Assembly: GCA_947488765.1 (NCBI GenBank)
Contig: CANLAE010000018.1
Location: 1-37,845, forward strand
DNA: 37,845 nucleotides
Direction of reading: 5' to 3'
Origin: Chitinophagaceae bacterium
Lineage (GTDB): Bacteria > Bacteroidota > Bacteroidia > Chitinophagales > Chitinophagaceae
A model generated the notes under the pieces. That model searched no databases. It saw only the letters and a program-made list of their open reading frames with translations, and had not been told where the DNA came from. A program made the translations under genes and the position numbers. This document shows, piece by piece, positions 5,934 through 14,877 of the stretch. How positions within the stretch are numbered: position 1 is the stretch's first letter; each line of letters starts with the position of its first letter.

Positions 5934-6964
5934 TATTTTGTACTTCTTCGGTCTCCATTTGTGAATTGACCATTAGCAAAGTCCTGATACCAAGCGTGAT
6001 AAAAGTCCACTTCGCTAGAAGTCCAATAGTGGTTACTAGTAAAACCGCCAATAGCAACCCTGTTTATATATAGCTTGTTTAACTCATCTTTACTTGGTAA
6101 ATACCAATCGCTGTAGCCATTTAATACTAAATCTCCACAGAGGCGTGCTGCTATGCCTGCTGTGCTGCAGCCAGCCATTATATCAATGGTATTTTGATTT
6201 CCTGTTCCAATGGCTGTTCCATCTGCTCCATTTATTGTAGAGCCAGTAAAGCTAAAGCAACCCCATTCAGCCCCTACAGAAACATCGGTAGCAGTTGCGA
6301 CCAAACCATGCTGCGTATTAGCATCATAGCCTGGGTCACCAGGTTGTAATAAATAGGCGATTTTACCTCCCAGTGCCGACTCTCCAATTGCATAATCTGT
6401 GGTTCTTACGGAAACCTGATCTCCATAACTGGTTCCTCCAGCATTGATTGCATAGGCCCTTAAATAGTATACAGTGTTTGCATTCAAGCCAGTTATATTG
6501 CTTGTAAAAGACCCGGTTGTTCCACTTTCAATTGTTTTTGAGTTGGCAGTAGTTGGGCTCGATGAGATACTCCAACAAACCCCTCTTGCTGTTATGGCAA
6601 GGCCATTATCATTTGTAATGTTTCCGCCACTTGTTGCAGTTGATGAAGTTATATTTGAAGCTGCAGTTGTTGAAACCGTGGGAGGCTGAGTTAGGGCTGT
6701 ACCTCCCATCATATTAACCCATGCCGTTCCATTGTAAAATTGTGGTTCGCCTGGCCCACAGTTTGTACAATAAATCATTAGTCCAGTTGCAGGACTTGAA
6801 ATAGCTTGTCGCTGAGCATATGTCAAGCGAGGCGGGAGAAACCCTTTAGAACTACTTTTTACTTCCAACATTGCTGAGGTTACTGGTGTGGTTGTCCCAA
6901 CTCCCACTTGGGCAAATGTTGCAACTGAAAAGAATATCAACAATCCCAATAAAACATGTTTCAT
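5909..6964 (-). CDS. FISUMP/DUF1566-type surface protein with fibronectin-III-like domain
   Basis: 351 residues: signal peptide (MKHVLLGLLIFFSVATFAQ), the VGVGTTTPVTSAMLEVKSS and GFLPPRLTYAQRQAI blocks shared with its neighbour, and a fibronectin-type-III-like module (about residues 97-190; ARGVCWSISSSPTT and NTVYYLRAYAINAGGTSYG are the usual marks). A DUF1566/FISUMP domain with DWYLPSKDELNKLY, YWTSSE and a terminal VRAIRAF ends the protein. It is probably exported and displayed at the surface. It is a tandem duplicate of the gene at 4977-5735 with the extra Fn3 module. Its C-terminal codons have ordinary AT-rich third positions, so it lacks the NNC signature of the first copy. Confidence 0.8.
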   Translation of the reverse strand: MKHVLLGLLIFFSVATFAQVGVGTTTPVTSAMLEVKSSSKGFLPPRLTYAQRQAISSPATGLMIYCTNCGPGEPQFYNGTAWVNMMGGTALTQPPTVSTTAASNITSSTATSGGNITNDNGLAITARGVCWSISSSPTTANSKTIESGTTGSFTSNITGLNANTVYYLRAYAINAGGTSYGDQVSVRTTDYAIGESALGGKIAYLLQPGDPGYDANTQHGLVATATDVSVGAEWGCFSFTGSTINGADGTAIGTGNQNTIDIMAGCSTAGIAARLCGDLVLNGYSDWYLPSKDELNKLYINRVAIGGFTSNHYWTSSEVDFYHAWYQDFANGQFTNGDRRSTKYVRAIRAF

Positions 6965-7119
6965 AGTGTGCAGTTTAATTAATTTAAGCTACAAATATCT
7001 GTAAAAAATGCTAACAGTGTTTATTCAGTCTTGCTAATAGTCTATCTGTTAATTATTTTCGTCAAATCACATTTTTTCTTGCCTGATGAAATAATATTCA
7101 ATCAACAAAATAAATTTTT

Positions 7120-7362
7120 ATGGATCCACCAAAAATAAACTACCTCAACAGCAACACGTTAATGGTAATTAATACAGCAGGTAAAATCCGGCAATTATAC
7201 ACACCATTCAAAGTACAAGTGTTAAAGGACACATCCAGCCTCAAAAAAAACAGTTGGGTGATTGTAGAAGAAATTAGTCCTCATGATACATTGAAACTTA
7301 TATACCGTATAGGCACACATTGGTGGCAATATGATGTATTTAAAATTAATGTAAAATTTTAA
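7120..7362 (+). CDS. Small unknown protein, paralogue of the protein at 7949
   Basis: 80 residues with no recognised domain, no signal peptide and no membrane segment. It aligns with the product of 7949-8188 through the block L-x-V-I-N-x-x-x-K-I-x-[RQ]-L-Y-T-P-F, then a V-[DE]-E-I-x-P-x-D core and a Y-[RK]-I near the end. The two paralogues flank the RadC-like gene on the same strand. A wobble-containing hairpin (7419-7449) separates this gene from radC, so it may be transcribed alone. A small predicted beta-rich protein; function unknown. Confidence 0.6.
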   Translation: MDPPKINYLNSNTLMVINTAGKIRQLYTPFKVQVLKDTSSLKKNSWVIVEEISPHDTLKLIYRIGTHWWQYDVFKINVKF

Positions 7363-7418
7363 ACAGCAACACATAGTCCTATATCAATACAATAACTAAT
7401 TGTTGCCATTACTCACAC

Positions 7419-7449
7419 AACCCTCATCATTAAATTGGTGGGGGTTTTT
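7419..7449 (+). terminator. Terminator between small gene and RadC-like gene
   Basis: Arms AACCCTCATCA (7419-7429) and TGGTGGGGGTT (7436-7446) pair over 11 bp with two G-T wobbles and end in a run of five T. It lies 14 nt before the ATG of the RadC-like gene, so it may also affect that leader. Confidence 0.55.
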
Positions 7450-7462
7450 AATTTAACCCAAC

Positions 7463-7915
7463 ATGAAACAAACAGAACAAGTGGCTGAAATAGAAATCAG
7501 CTACAGACCAGCTATTAGTAATAAGCCAATTATAAAATCTTCTTTAGATGCCTATAATGTAGTAGCACCATTTTTTCCTAGTAATACAATTGCCTTACAA
7601 GAAAAGTTTGTAGCAATGTATTTAAACAGAGCTAACAGAGTGCTAGGCGTCTATGAACTTTCAAATGGTGGTATTTCAGGAACTGTTGTGGATATCAGAT
7701 TGTTGTTATCTGTAGCATTAAAAACAGCTGCATCAGGAATAATACTTTGTCACAATCATCCCAGTGGAAATCTACAACCATCTGCACAGGATAAAGAAAT
7801 AACACAAAAGATTATTGCAGCTTCTAAACTATTGGATATAACCATTCTTGACCACATGATAGTGTGTCCTGAAAATACATTTTACAGTTTTGCTGATGAA
7901 GGAATTATTTCATGA
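7463..7915 (+). CDS. RadC-like JAB-domain protein
   Basis: 150 residues forming one MPN/JAB domain of the RadC family (PF04002). The metal-site motif is clear in CHNHPSGNLQPSAQD (H-x-H-P-x-G-x(5)-S-x-x-D), followed by LDITILDHMIV. It lacks the N-terminal helix-hairpin-helix part of full chromosomal RadC (about 220 residues); such short forms are common on plasmids and genomic islands. In spite of the name, a role in DNA repair is not established for the family, and a metalloprotease-like or DNA-processing role is possible. It lies between two paralogous small genes on the same strand. Confidence 0.85.
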   Translation: MKQTEQVAEIEISYRPAISNKPIIKSSLDAYNVVAPFFPSNTIALQEKFVAMYLNRANRVLGVYELSNGGISGTVVDIRLLLSVALKTAASGIILCHNHPSGNLQPSAQDKEITQKIIAASKLLDITILDHMIVCPENTFYSFADEGIIS

Positions 7916-7948
7916 GTTAAATATTTTCAATCATTTTAAATACAATCT

Positions 7949-8188
7949 ATGGATGATGAAATGGTTTACTACTATGATTCCTACAGTATACTCATTATAA
8001 ATAATCAATCAAAAATTACAAGACTATATACACCATTTAGTGTTCTATGTATAGAAGCAGTAGATGATTTAAAATTTGGTTGTACTTTTTTAGTAGATGA
8101 AATTTTCCCTGATGAAGATGAAATGCTCTTGTATAAAATTTATGGTAACTTATACCCTTATAATTACTTTTCTATTATACAACACTAA
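7949..8188 (+). CDS. Small unknown protein, paralogue of the protein at 7120
   Basis: 79 residues, acidic, with no signal peptide or membrane span. It shares I-I-N-x-x-x-K-I-x-R-L-Y-T-P-F and V-D-E-I-F-P-D with the protein at 7120-7362, so the two arose by duplication. It follows the RadC-like gene by 33 nt with no terminator between, so the two are probably co-transcribed. Function unknown; the repeated link with RadC suggests a functional or mobility-related association. Confidence 0.6.
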   Translation: MDDEMVYYYDSYSILIINNQSKITRLYTPFSVLCIEAVDDLKFGCTFLVDEIFPDEDEMLLYKIYGNLYPYNYFSIIQH

Positions 8189-8354
8189 GGTCTGTATTTA
8201 GTAATTCCAAGACCGTAATTTCCAAACATGCAAAAAACCAAGTTATAATATAATAATAAATAGAACATATATTTTTAAATCTTATTCCCCCAATGATTGT
8301 CACAACAATAATCATTATCGAAATGATATCTCGGATTAATTTCTCATTTAACAT
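8175..8354 (-). CDS. Possible small two-span membrane protein
   Basis: An ATG at 8354 lies 2 nt past the stop of the minus-strand gene at 8357-8698 and opens a 59-codon frame with two hydrophobic stretches (about residues 10-26 and 32-50). The coupling distance supports it; an overlap of 14 nt with the 3' end of the convergent plus-strand gene at 7949-8188 is tolerable. No family recognised. It could be a chance AT-rich frame. Confidence 0.35.
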   Translation of the reverse strand: MLNEKLIRDIISIMIIVVTIIGGIRFKNICSIYYYIITWFFACLEITVLELLNTDLSVV

Positions 8355-8356
8355 TG

Positions 8357-8698
8357 TTAGAGAGGATTTATTGGACAGTATATAGGGCATCTATCTCCTT
8401 TTTCCACAATCACATCACTTGGTTCATCTGCTTCATTCAACAATCCAACAATATCTTCACCGGTTGCATCTACCCCAACAAAAATCATACAAACAGATTT
8501 ATCTTCTTTCATACCAAGATATCCTCTGAATTGTACACAACCCGTTTGGTTTAATACCGCCTGAATTTTATCTGCATCAAATGTTTCACTATATGGCAAA
8601 CTATCCTGATAATCTGTTGTTAGCATATCTGATAGATTCTCTTTAAATCTTGCAGTCATTTCCTTTGCTGCCGCTAGAGTAATAAACAATCCGCTCAT
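8357..8698 (-). CDS. Conserved hypothetical protein
   Basis: 113 residues, acidic, soluble, with no signal peptide. The body has a helical N-terminus, then a likely beta-rich core (VQFRGYLGMKEDKSVCMIFVGVD) and an end with two cysteines (RCPIYCPINPL). I do not recognise a named family. It stands alone on the minus strand, followed at 2 nt by a possible small membrane frame. A TATTTTTG box on the minus strand at 8725-8718 matches the Bacteroidota -7 consensus TAnnTTTG but has no good -33 partner. Confidence 0.6.
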   Translation of the reverse strand: MSGLFITLAAAKEMTARFKENLSDMLTTDYQDSLPYSETFDADKIQAVLNQTGCVQFRGYLGMKEDKSVCMIFVGVDATGEDIVGLLNEADEPSDVIVEKGDRCPIYCPINPL

Positions 8699-8874
8699 GT
8701 TACTTTTTTTATCTGTTCAAAAATAATAGAATATTTGTTGAATAGTTCAGGAGGCTTTCATTTCAATTTTCATTTTTACCAAACACCCTCTAAAGCAATA
8801 CTTAAAAAAAATTATTAGCAATCAAGAAGGTTTTTATAGCTTACGGCATCTAATAATCCGAATATCTTATTTTT

Positions 8875-9444
8875 TTGAACGAAATACAATTAATACAAGC
8901 ATTACAGCAAGGCGATAAAAATGCTTTTTCATTTTTGGTGCAAACATACCAACACATGGTATTTAATACGGTACTTAGTATTGTGCAGCAACAAGAAGAA
9001 GCAGAAGATGTGGCACAGGAAGTTTTTGTTCAGGCATTTATAAGTATAACAAAATTCAGAGGAGATAGTAAAATATCTACCTGGTTGTACAGAATAGCAG
9101 TAACAAAAGCATTGGACCATCAAAGAAAAAAGAAATCAAAGAAAAGATTTGGATTATTAAAAAATGTATTTGGCATTGGTTTGCAGGAAGAAATGGTTGC
9201 AGATTTTTATCACCCGGGAGTTCAGTTAGAGAACAAAGAGAAATCGGCAATTTTATTTAAAGCATTACAAAATTTGCCAAGCCAGCAAAGGGTTGCATTT
9301 ACGTTAATTAAAATTGAAGGATTAAATTATGAAGACACAAGTATTATAATGCAAATAAGTATAAAAGCAATTGAATCTTTAATGCATAGGGCTAAACTAA
9401 ATCTAAGAAATCAGTTAATAAATTACTATCAATCTAACAAGTAA
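8875..9444 (+). CDS. ECF-type RNA polymerase sigma factor
   Basis: 189 residues with the sigma-70 region 2 (about 6-75; QEEAEDVAQEVFVQAFISI and STWLYRIAVTKALDH carry the -10 recognition helix) and region 4 (about 125-180; LPSQQRVAFTLIKIEGLNYEDTSIIMQIS). No region 1.1 or 3 is present, so this is an extracytoplasmic-function sigma factor. The start is a TTG at 8875; the next in-frame ATG would remove part of region 2. It precedes a membrane protein gene by 4 nt and a Spy-like gene after that, a usual sigma/anti-sigma/sensor set. It probably controls an envelope stress or metal response. Confidence 0.9.
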   Translation: MNEIQLIQALQQGDKNAFSFLVQTYQHMVFNTVLSIVQQQEEAEDVAQEVFVQAFISITKFRGDSKISTWLYRIAVTKALDHQRKKKSKKRFGLLKNVFGIGLQEEMVADFYHPGVQLENKEKSAILFKALQNLPSQQRVAFTLIKIEGLNYEDTSIIMQISIKAIESLMHRAKLNLRNQLINYYQSNK

Positions 9445-9448
9445 ACCA

Positions 9449-9766
9449 ATGAAAAATATAGAAATACAAATAGCTGAAACCTTGAACAGCATTGATGATA
9501 TTCAAAAAGCTGAAGCGCCTTATTTTTTTAATACCCGTGTACAAGCAAAACTAAACCAACGATTGGCTTCAATAGAAACCCCATGGTTGCCAAAATGGAA
9601 ACCGATTTGGGCAATCACCACTTTAACAATTTTATTAAGCATCAATATTTTTTCTGTTACACAAAAATATAAAAGCAAAAAAACAAATTCAACCAACAAT
9701 ACTGAAACCGCTAATTTTGAAGGCTTTTCAAACACATACAATTTAAATTCAGCTTTACCTTATTAA
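9449..9766 (+). CDS. Putative anti-sigma factor (membrane-anchored)
   Basis: 105 residues: a cytoplasmic N-terminal part of about 50 residues (helical, IAETLNSIDDIQKAEAPYFF), one membrane span at about residues 50-68 (PIWAITTLTILLSINIF), then a short polar extracytoplasmic tail. No named anti-sigma domain is evident. The call rests on topology and place: it begins 4 nt after the ECF sigma gene and leads into the Spy-like gene. Bacteroidota sigma operons often carry a small single-pass partner here. Confidence 0.6.
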   Translation: MKNIEIQIAETLNSIDDIQKAEAPYFFNTRVQAKLNQRLASIETPWLPKWKPIWAITTLTILLSINIFSVTQKYKSKKTNSTNNTETANFEGFSNTYNLNSALPY

Positions 9767-9778
9767 TAAATAGAAACC

Positions 9779-10549
9779 ATGAACTCGATTACAAAACGCA
9801 GAATTTTAAATATTGCTATTGTACTTTTACTGTTAGCTAATATTACTACAATTGGTCTGTTTTGGTTAAGACAAGAACACAACAAACCTCCAATGCCACC
9901 CAACAACAGAGAAGGAGGAGCAGCGGGATTTTTAATCAAGGAATTGAATTTAGATTCTGCGCAAGTTGGTGCCTATCTTTCTTTAAAACAAGAACATGGT
10001 AAAGCTGTACAAGAAAATAGAGATGCAGTAAGACTATTGAAAGATTCTTTGTTTGCATATTTACAATTACCCATTACCGGTGATTCATCTATACAACATA
10101 TTATACAATCACTTGGCGAAAAAGAAGCAGCAGCAAATTTTGCATTGTTTGCTCATTTCAAAAAATTAAGGGCATTGTGTAACGAAACACAAAAGAAAAA
10201 ATTTGATGCAATTTTATTCAAGGCAATTCACATGATTGAAGATGGAAAGAAGCAAAGAAATATGCAAGCTCCACCTCAAAATAGTGATTTACAAAAGCAT
10301 GATACTGCAGATCGTGCTGATAATAACAGAAGAAAAGAAAATAGACCACCGCCTCCAAGATTTGGTGAAAGACCACCTCATCGTGAAGATGGATCATTTG
10401 ATGAACACAGGCCACCACCGCCTCCCAATGGCGACAGACCTTTCCCCCCACCAAATCATCCACCTAATGCGAGAGAACGTGATGGGCACAGGCCACCGCC
10501 ACCACCCCCTCCTAAAAACGGAAAACCAATTGATAAGTTCGAAAAATAA
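9779..10549 (+). CDS. Periplasmic Spy/CnrR-like sensor with proline-rich tail
   Basis: 256 residues. An N-terminal anchor (about residues 9-29) is followed by a helical region of about 120 residues (LIKELNLDSAQVGAYLSLKQEHGKAVQENRDAV ... FKKLRALCNETQKKKFDAIL). This has the pattern of the Spy/CpxP/CnrR (heavy-metal sensor) group, where an all-helical hairpin responds to metal or unfolded protein. The last 85 residues or so are low-complexity, rich in Pro, Arg, Asn and His (PPPPRFGERPPH and RPPPPPPPKNGKP), possibly metal binding. As third gene of the sigma operon it probably senses envelope state and sets anti-sigma activity. A role in metal resistance is inferred. Confidence 0.65.
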   Translation: MNSITKRRILNIAIVLLLLANITTIGLFWLRQEHNKPPMPPNNREGGAAGFLIKELNLDSAQVGAYLSLKQEHGKAVQENRDAVRLLKDSLFAYLQLPITGDSSIQHIIQSLGEKEAAANFALFAHFKKLRALCNETQKKKFDAILFKAIHMIEDGKKQRNMQAPPQNSDLQKHDTADRADNNRRKENRPPPPRFGERPPHREDGSFDEHRPPPPPNGDRPFPPPNHPPNARERDGHRPPPPPPPKNGKPIDKFEK

Positions 10550-10706
10550 TGGAATGAATTATTGAAGTAAATTGATGGATAATTTGTGGCAACTACAAAT
10601 ACTTTTCGTAAAAGAATATTTGTATCGCTGCTAACTAGTATCTTTAAAAATTATAGATGAAGTAAAAACCCTACATCTAAAATTATATAAATAATTACTA
10701 CTTTTT

Positions 10707-11972
10707 TTGAGTTCATTAGTATTCATATTCTACCTATTAATTTTCTGTTACACCATAACAAGAATAAAGTTCTTTACAAAAGCTGGATTAAATAAAGAAA
10801 CCTTAATTTTTCTATTTTGTATAAAAGTATTTGCCGGTCTTTTGTATGCGAAATATTTTTTGTTGCCGGCAAATTATCAGGGTAGTGATACGTTCAGGTT
10901 CTTTCGCTCAAGCCTTGTAGAAACAGATGTACTGCTAAAAAATCCAGTTCTGTTTTTCAAAGAATTATTTACTCATCAATATACAAACAGTGGAAATATT
11001 TTTATTGCAAACCAATCTTATTGGAATGATTTAAAAAGCAATATCATTATCAAATTATTGGCAATCATTAATGTAGTAACTTTTAAAAATTATAATGCCG
11101 CCATTGTATTTTTCAATTTTTTGTTCTTATTCGGCTTAGTAGGTTTTTATAAGTTAATGCAGGATTTAGTTCCTACCAAGAAATGGTTATTGATAATTGG
11201 TATTTTTTTAATCCCTTCTTTTTTATTTTGGAGCAGCGGTATTCATAAAGATGGATTGATCTTTTCTGCAATTGGAATTGTATTTTGGCTGTTTCATCAA
11301 GGGTTACAATCAAGGTTTACATTTAAAAATATTTTCCTCATTATTATTTTATTGTTTCTGATATTTGGATTAAGGAATTTTATTTTTTTTATTGTAGTAA
11401 TAAATCTTACTGCTTGGTATTTAAGTCACAAAACAGGTAAACCAAAACTTGTTTTTGCAGCTATTTATTTTTTCGGATTAATGTTATTTTTTGCATCATC
11501 CAATTTTTCTCCTAAAATTAATTTCCCAAAGTACATTGTAATAAAGCACCAAGAATTTAGCCAACTAAGTGGCAGAAGCGAATTTTCAACAAAAGAATTA
11601 CAACCAACATTAAAAAGTTTCATTGCGTATCTTCCTACTGCATTGGATATTGCATTGTTGAGACCACATTCAGATGAGATAAAAAACAAGAGTTATTTGT
11701 TGGCATTTATTGAAAATGTTTTGTTTGGTATTTTTATTTTCATTTCATTTTTTCATAGAAAAAGAAACATATCTATTCCAGTAGCATTTTGGGTTTGTTG
11801 GCTATTTGCATTATCTATATTAATCATAGAAGGTTATACAATTACTTTTTTAGGGGCAATTGTACGGTATAAAAGTCTTGCAATTCCATTTATTATTACT
11901 CCAATCTTAGCACTTTTAGATATTGAGAAACTACAAAAAAACCTAAAAAGAATTACACATTATAAAAAATAA
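10707..11972 (+). CDS. Polytopic membrane protein, unknown function
   Basis: 421 residues with about ten hydrophobic segments spread from residue 3 to the end, so an integral inner-membrane protein. Loop features include NYQGSDTFRFFRSS, LFWSSGIHKDG in mid-protein and a conserved-looking LSGRSEF loop near 295. The size and layout resemble membrane glycosyltransferases or O-antigen polymerase-type proteins of Bacteroidota, but no signature is clear enough to name it. The start is a TTG at 10707 after an AT-rich leader. It lies between the sigma operon and glnN with its own spacing on both sides. Confidence 0.55.
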   Translation: MSSLVFIFYLLIFCYTITRIKFFTKAGLNKETLIFLFCIKVFAGLLYAKYFLLPANYQGSDTFRFFRSSLVETDVLLKNPVLFFKELFTHQYTNSGNIFIANQSYWNDLKSNIIIKLLAIINVVTFKNYNAAIVFFNFLFLFGLVGFYKLMQDLVPTKKWLLIIGIFLIPSFLFWSSGIHKDGLIFSAIGIVFWLFHQGLQSRFTFKNIFLIIILLFLIFGLRNFIFFIVVINLTAWYLSHKTGKPKLVFAAIYFFGLMLFFASSNFSPKINFPKYIVIKHQEFSQLSGRSEFSTKELQPTLKSFIAYLPTALDIALLRPHSDEIKNKSYLLAFIENVLFGIFIFISFFHRKRNISIPVAFWVCWLFALSILIIEGYTITFLGAIVRYKSLAIPFIITPILALLDIEKLQKNLKRITHYKK

Positions 11973-12078
11973 TATATACACATTTTTCTCACAAACAGAA
12001 TCAAAACAGAACAATTGATGAAAATAATATGGTTTAGAGCTTAATATTATTGATATTTGTAGTCTAAATCATAAAATT

Positions 12079-14271
12079 ATGTCATTACGCTTCTCAGCCA
12101 TTAACAATCTTTCAGATGCTGCTAATGTTGCAAAAACAGTCCCTAATACAAAAATCACTGCTATTTTTGGTGAAAATGTTTTTACACTTAAAACTGCAAG
12201 AGAATTTTTAAGTGATGAGGCTTTTAAAAGTCTTAGTTCAAGCGTTAAGAGTGGCAAAAAAATAGACAGATCTGTAGCCAATCAGATTGCAAATGGTTTA
12301 AGAGCTTGGGCAGAAGCCAAAGGAGTTACACATTTTACACATTGGTTTCAACCGTTAACAGGAACTACAGCAGAAAAACATGATAGCTTTTTTACTTTAA
12401 AAAGCGATGGTACGGCTATTGAAGAGTTTGATGGTGCTGCATTGGTACAACAAGAGCCTGATGCATCTTCTTTTCCAAACGGTGGCTTAAGAGCAACTTT
12501 TGAAGCACGTGGTTATACTGCATGGGATCCTTCCTCTCCTGCATTTATTATGGAAATTGGACAAGGAAAAACTTTGTGCATTCCTACTATATTCATTTCC
12601 TACACTGGCGAATCTTTAGACTATAAAGCACCATTATTAAAAGCATTAGAAGCATTGAATAAAAGTGCTATTGATGTTTGTAATTATTTCGATAAAAATA
12701 TTTCTAAAGTAACTGCAACTTTAGGTTGGGAACAAGAATATTTTGTAATTGATGAAGGCTTGGCAAATGCAAGACCTGATTTGGTACAATGTGGCAGAAC
12801 CGTATTTGGTGCAAGCCCTGCAAAAGGTCAACAATTAGAAGACCATTATTTTGGAAGCATCCCTGAAAGAACTTATGCTTTCATGAGAGACTTCGAAGCA
12901 GAATCTTATAAATTAGGTATTCCTTTAAGAACCCGCCATAATGAAGTAGCTCCTGCACAATTTGAGTGTGCGCCTATTTTTGAAGAAGTGAGTATTGCGG
13001 TTGATCACAATACATTATTAATGGATGTGATGGACAGAGTTGCCCGTCGTCATCACTTAAGAGTATTGATTCATGAAAAACCATTTGCAGGAATCAATGG
13101 TAGCGGCAAACACAACAACTGGAGCATGAGTACAGATACCGGCGTTAATTTATTAGCTCCCGGGAAAACACCAAAAACTAATTTAATGTTCTTAACATTT
13201 TTTGTTAATACTATTAAAGCAGTTCATGATTACGCAGATTTATTAAGAGCCTCTATCGCAAGTGCCGGAAACGACCATCGCTTAGGTGCAAACGAAGCAC
13301 CTCCTGCAATTATCTCTGTATTTGTTGGTCAGTATTTAGCAAAAGTTTTAGGGGAAATAGAAACACGTGTTGGCGATAAATTTGATGAACAAGATGAAGC
13401 TATTTTAAAATTGGATATTCATAAAAGTATTCCTGAATTATTGTTGGATAATACCGATAGAAATAGAACTTCTCCATTTGCATTTACTGGAAATAAATTT
13501 GAATTCCGTGCAGTTGGTTCGGGAGCAAATTGTGCCAATGCAATGACAACTTTAAACTCTATCATGGCTGAAACATTAAAGACTTTTAAAGCTGATGTTG
13601 ATGGCTTGATTGAAAAAGGTGAAAAGAAAGAAATTGCAATTATGCAAACACTTCAAAAATATATTATTGAAAGTAAAAAAGTATTATTTGAAGGTGACGG
13701 TTATAGTGAAGAATGGCATAAAGAAGCAGCTAAACGTGGCTTACCAAATATACCAACTACCCCACTTGCTTTAGATGCAATGGTTACTGAAAAAGCTAAA
13801 AAACTATTTGAAACCAATCATGTTTACAGCCATACTGAATTGGAAGCAAGGCATGAGATTGAATTGGAAAAATATTTAAAGAAAGTTCAGATAGAAGCAA
13901 GAATCATGGGTGATTTAGCTTTGAACCATATCATCCCTACAGCTATAAAATATCAGAATGAATTGGTATCTAATATTAACGGATTGAAAGCTGTTGGTTT
14001 ACCTGAAACTTCTTATTCTAGTCAATTAGCAATATTAAACGAAGTGACAGCACATGTACATGTGATTTATACTAAAGTAAATGAATTAGTAGAAGCAAGA
14101 AAAGTTGCAAATTCAATAGAAAGTACCCGTGAACGTGCAATTGCTTATTGTAGTCAAATTAAAGATGTTTATTTTGATGAAATCAGGTACCATGTTGATA
14201 AATTGGAACAATTGGTAGATGATGAACAATGGAGCCTTCCAAAATATAGAGAATTATTATTTTTAAGATAA
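12079..14271 (+). CDS. glnN: Glutamine synthetase type III
   Basis: 730 residues, the usual length of GSIII (GlnN), the main form in Bacteroidota. It makes glutamine from glutamate, ammonia and ATP in the cytoplasm. Features: the GSIII N-terminal segment (MSLRFSAINNLSDAANV), an E-binding region with WEQEYFVID near residue 220, RHNEVAPAQFE at about 286-296, and the ATP/glutamate-loop AGINGSGKHNNWSM at about 337-350. The long C-terminal extension beyond residue 500 is typical of type III. A terminator follows at 14295-14327. The gene is monocistronic; 20 nt upstream is a GATATTTG motif (12052-12059), a near match to the -7 element. Confidence 0.97.
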   Translation: MSLRFSAINNLSDAANVAKTVPNTKITAIFGENVFTLKTAREFLSDEAFKSLSSSVKSGKKIDRSVANQIANGLRAWAEAKGVTHFTHWFQPLTGTTAEKHDSFFTLKSDGTAIEEFDGAALVQQEPDASSFPNGGLRATFEARGYTAWDPSSPAFIMEIGQGKTLCIPTIFISYTGESLDYKAPLLKALEALNKSAIDVCNYFDKNISKVTATLGWEQEYFVIDEGLANARPDLVQCGRTVFGASPAKGQQLEDHYFGSIPERTYAFMRDFEAESYKLGIPLRTRHNEVAPAQFECAPIFEEVSIAVDHNTLLMDVMDRVARRHHLRVLIHEKPFAGINGSGKHNNWSMSTDTGVNLLAPGKTPKTNLMFLTFFVNTIKAVHDYADLLRASIASAGNDHRLGANEAPPAIISVFVGQYLAKVLGEIETRVGDKFDEQDEAILKLDIHKSIPELLLDNTDRNRTSPFAFTGNKFEFRAVGSGANCANAMTTLNSIMAETLKTFKADVDGLIEKGEKKEIAIMQTLQKYIIESKKVLFEGDGYSEEWHKEAAKRGLPNIPTTPLALDAMVTEKAKKLFETNHVYSHTELEARHEIELEKYLKKVQIEARIMGDLALNHIIPTAIKYQNELVSNINGLKAVGLPETSYSSQLAILNEVTAHVHVIYTKVNELVEARKVANSIESTRERAIAYCSQIKDVYFDEIRYHVDKLEQLVDDEQWSLPKYRELLFLR

Positions 14272-14294
14272 ATATCTTAATATAATTAATTGAA

Positions 14295-14332
14295 ACAAGC
14301 CCTGTAATTTAAAATAGCAGGGCTTGTTATTT
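14295..14332 (+). terminator. glnN terminator
   Basis: Arms ACAAGCCCTG (14295-14304) and CAGGGCTTGT (14318-14327) form a perfect 10-bp stem, then TATTTTA. It is 23 nt past the glnN stop codon. Confidence 0.8.
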
Positions 14333-14432
14333 TATAGGAAACAGTCCTCTAAAATTGTTTTTAACCGAATATTAATTTTTATATTTTTTGATTATTGTTA
14401 TCTTACGCACTCAAAAAAATAAATTAAACACT

Positions 14433-14810
14433 ATGAAAAAAATTATTGGATTACTAACTGTTGCAGTTTTAATTTGTTGCACAGCTGTTATTGCACAACC
14501 ACCGGGTGGCGGTGGTCAGCAAATGACACCCGAACAACGTACTGCAATGATGAAAGAAAGGCTTAAGCCTGCCGGACTTACTGATGTTCAAACAGATTCT
14601 GTAATAGCGGTTTTAACTGACAGATCATATATGAGTAACATGGGCAATATGCGTGAAATGGATCCTGAAGAAAGACAAGCAAAAATGAAAGAAGTAAATG
14701 ATGCAAGAGCAAAAAGACTTGAAAAATCTATTGGTGCAGAACTTACTAAAAAAGTAATGGAAATGATGTCTCAACGTGGACCAGGCGGTGGAGGAAGACG
14801 TGGTGAATAA
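14433..14810 (+). CDS. Small secreted Spy/LTXXQ-like protein
   Basis: 125 residues from the ATG at 14433; a TTG start 45 nt upstream is less likely because the ATG opens a clean signal peptide (MKKIIGLLTVAVLICCTAVIAQ). The mature protein has a Gly/Pro start (PPGGGGQQ), a helical middle with MTPEQRTAMMKERLKPAGLTDVQTDSVIAVL, a second helix pair ending EKSIGAELTKKVMEMM, and a Gly/Arg-rich tail. The helix pattern resembles Spy/CpxP periplasmic proteins (LTXXQ-like). It precedes a related protein at 14878 by 67 nt; the two are probably one transcription unit. It may act in the envelope stress response; function is inferred from the family. Confidence 0.65.
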   Translation: MKKIIGLLTVAVLICCTAVIAQPPGGGGQQMTPEQRTAMMKERLKPAGLTDVQTDSVIAVLTDRSYMSNMGNMREMDPEERQAKMKEVNDARAKRLEKSIGAELTKKVMEMMSQRGPGGGGRRGE

Positions 14811-14877
14811 TAATATCTGAATATTAAATTTGTAAAAAATAAACTATCATTATTTAAAAGAAACAAAAACAAAAAAC

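Noticed and set aside
10218-10565. Frames overlapping the proline-rich tail (plus 10236-10565 and minus 10218-10463)
   Set aside because: Low-complexity codons give long frames in all phases; only the frame with the membrane anchor and the Spy-like region is convincing.
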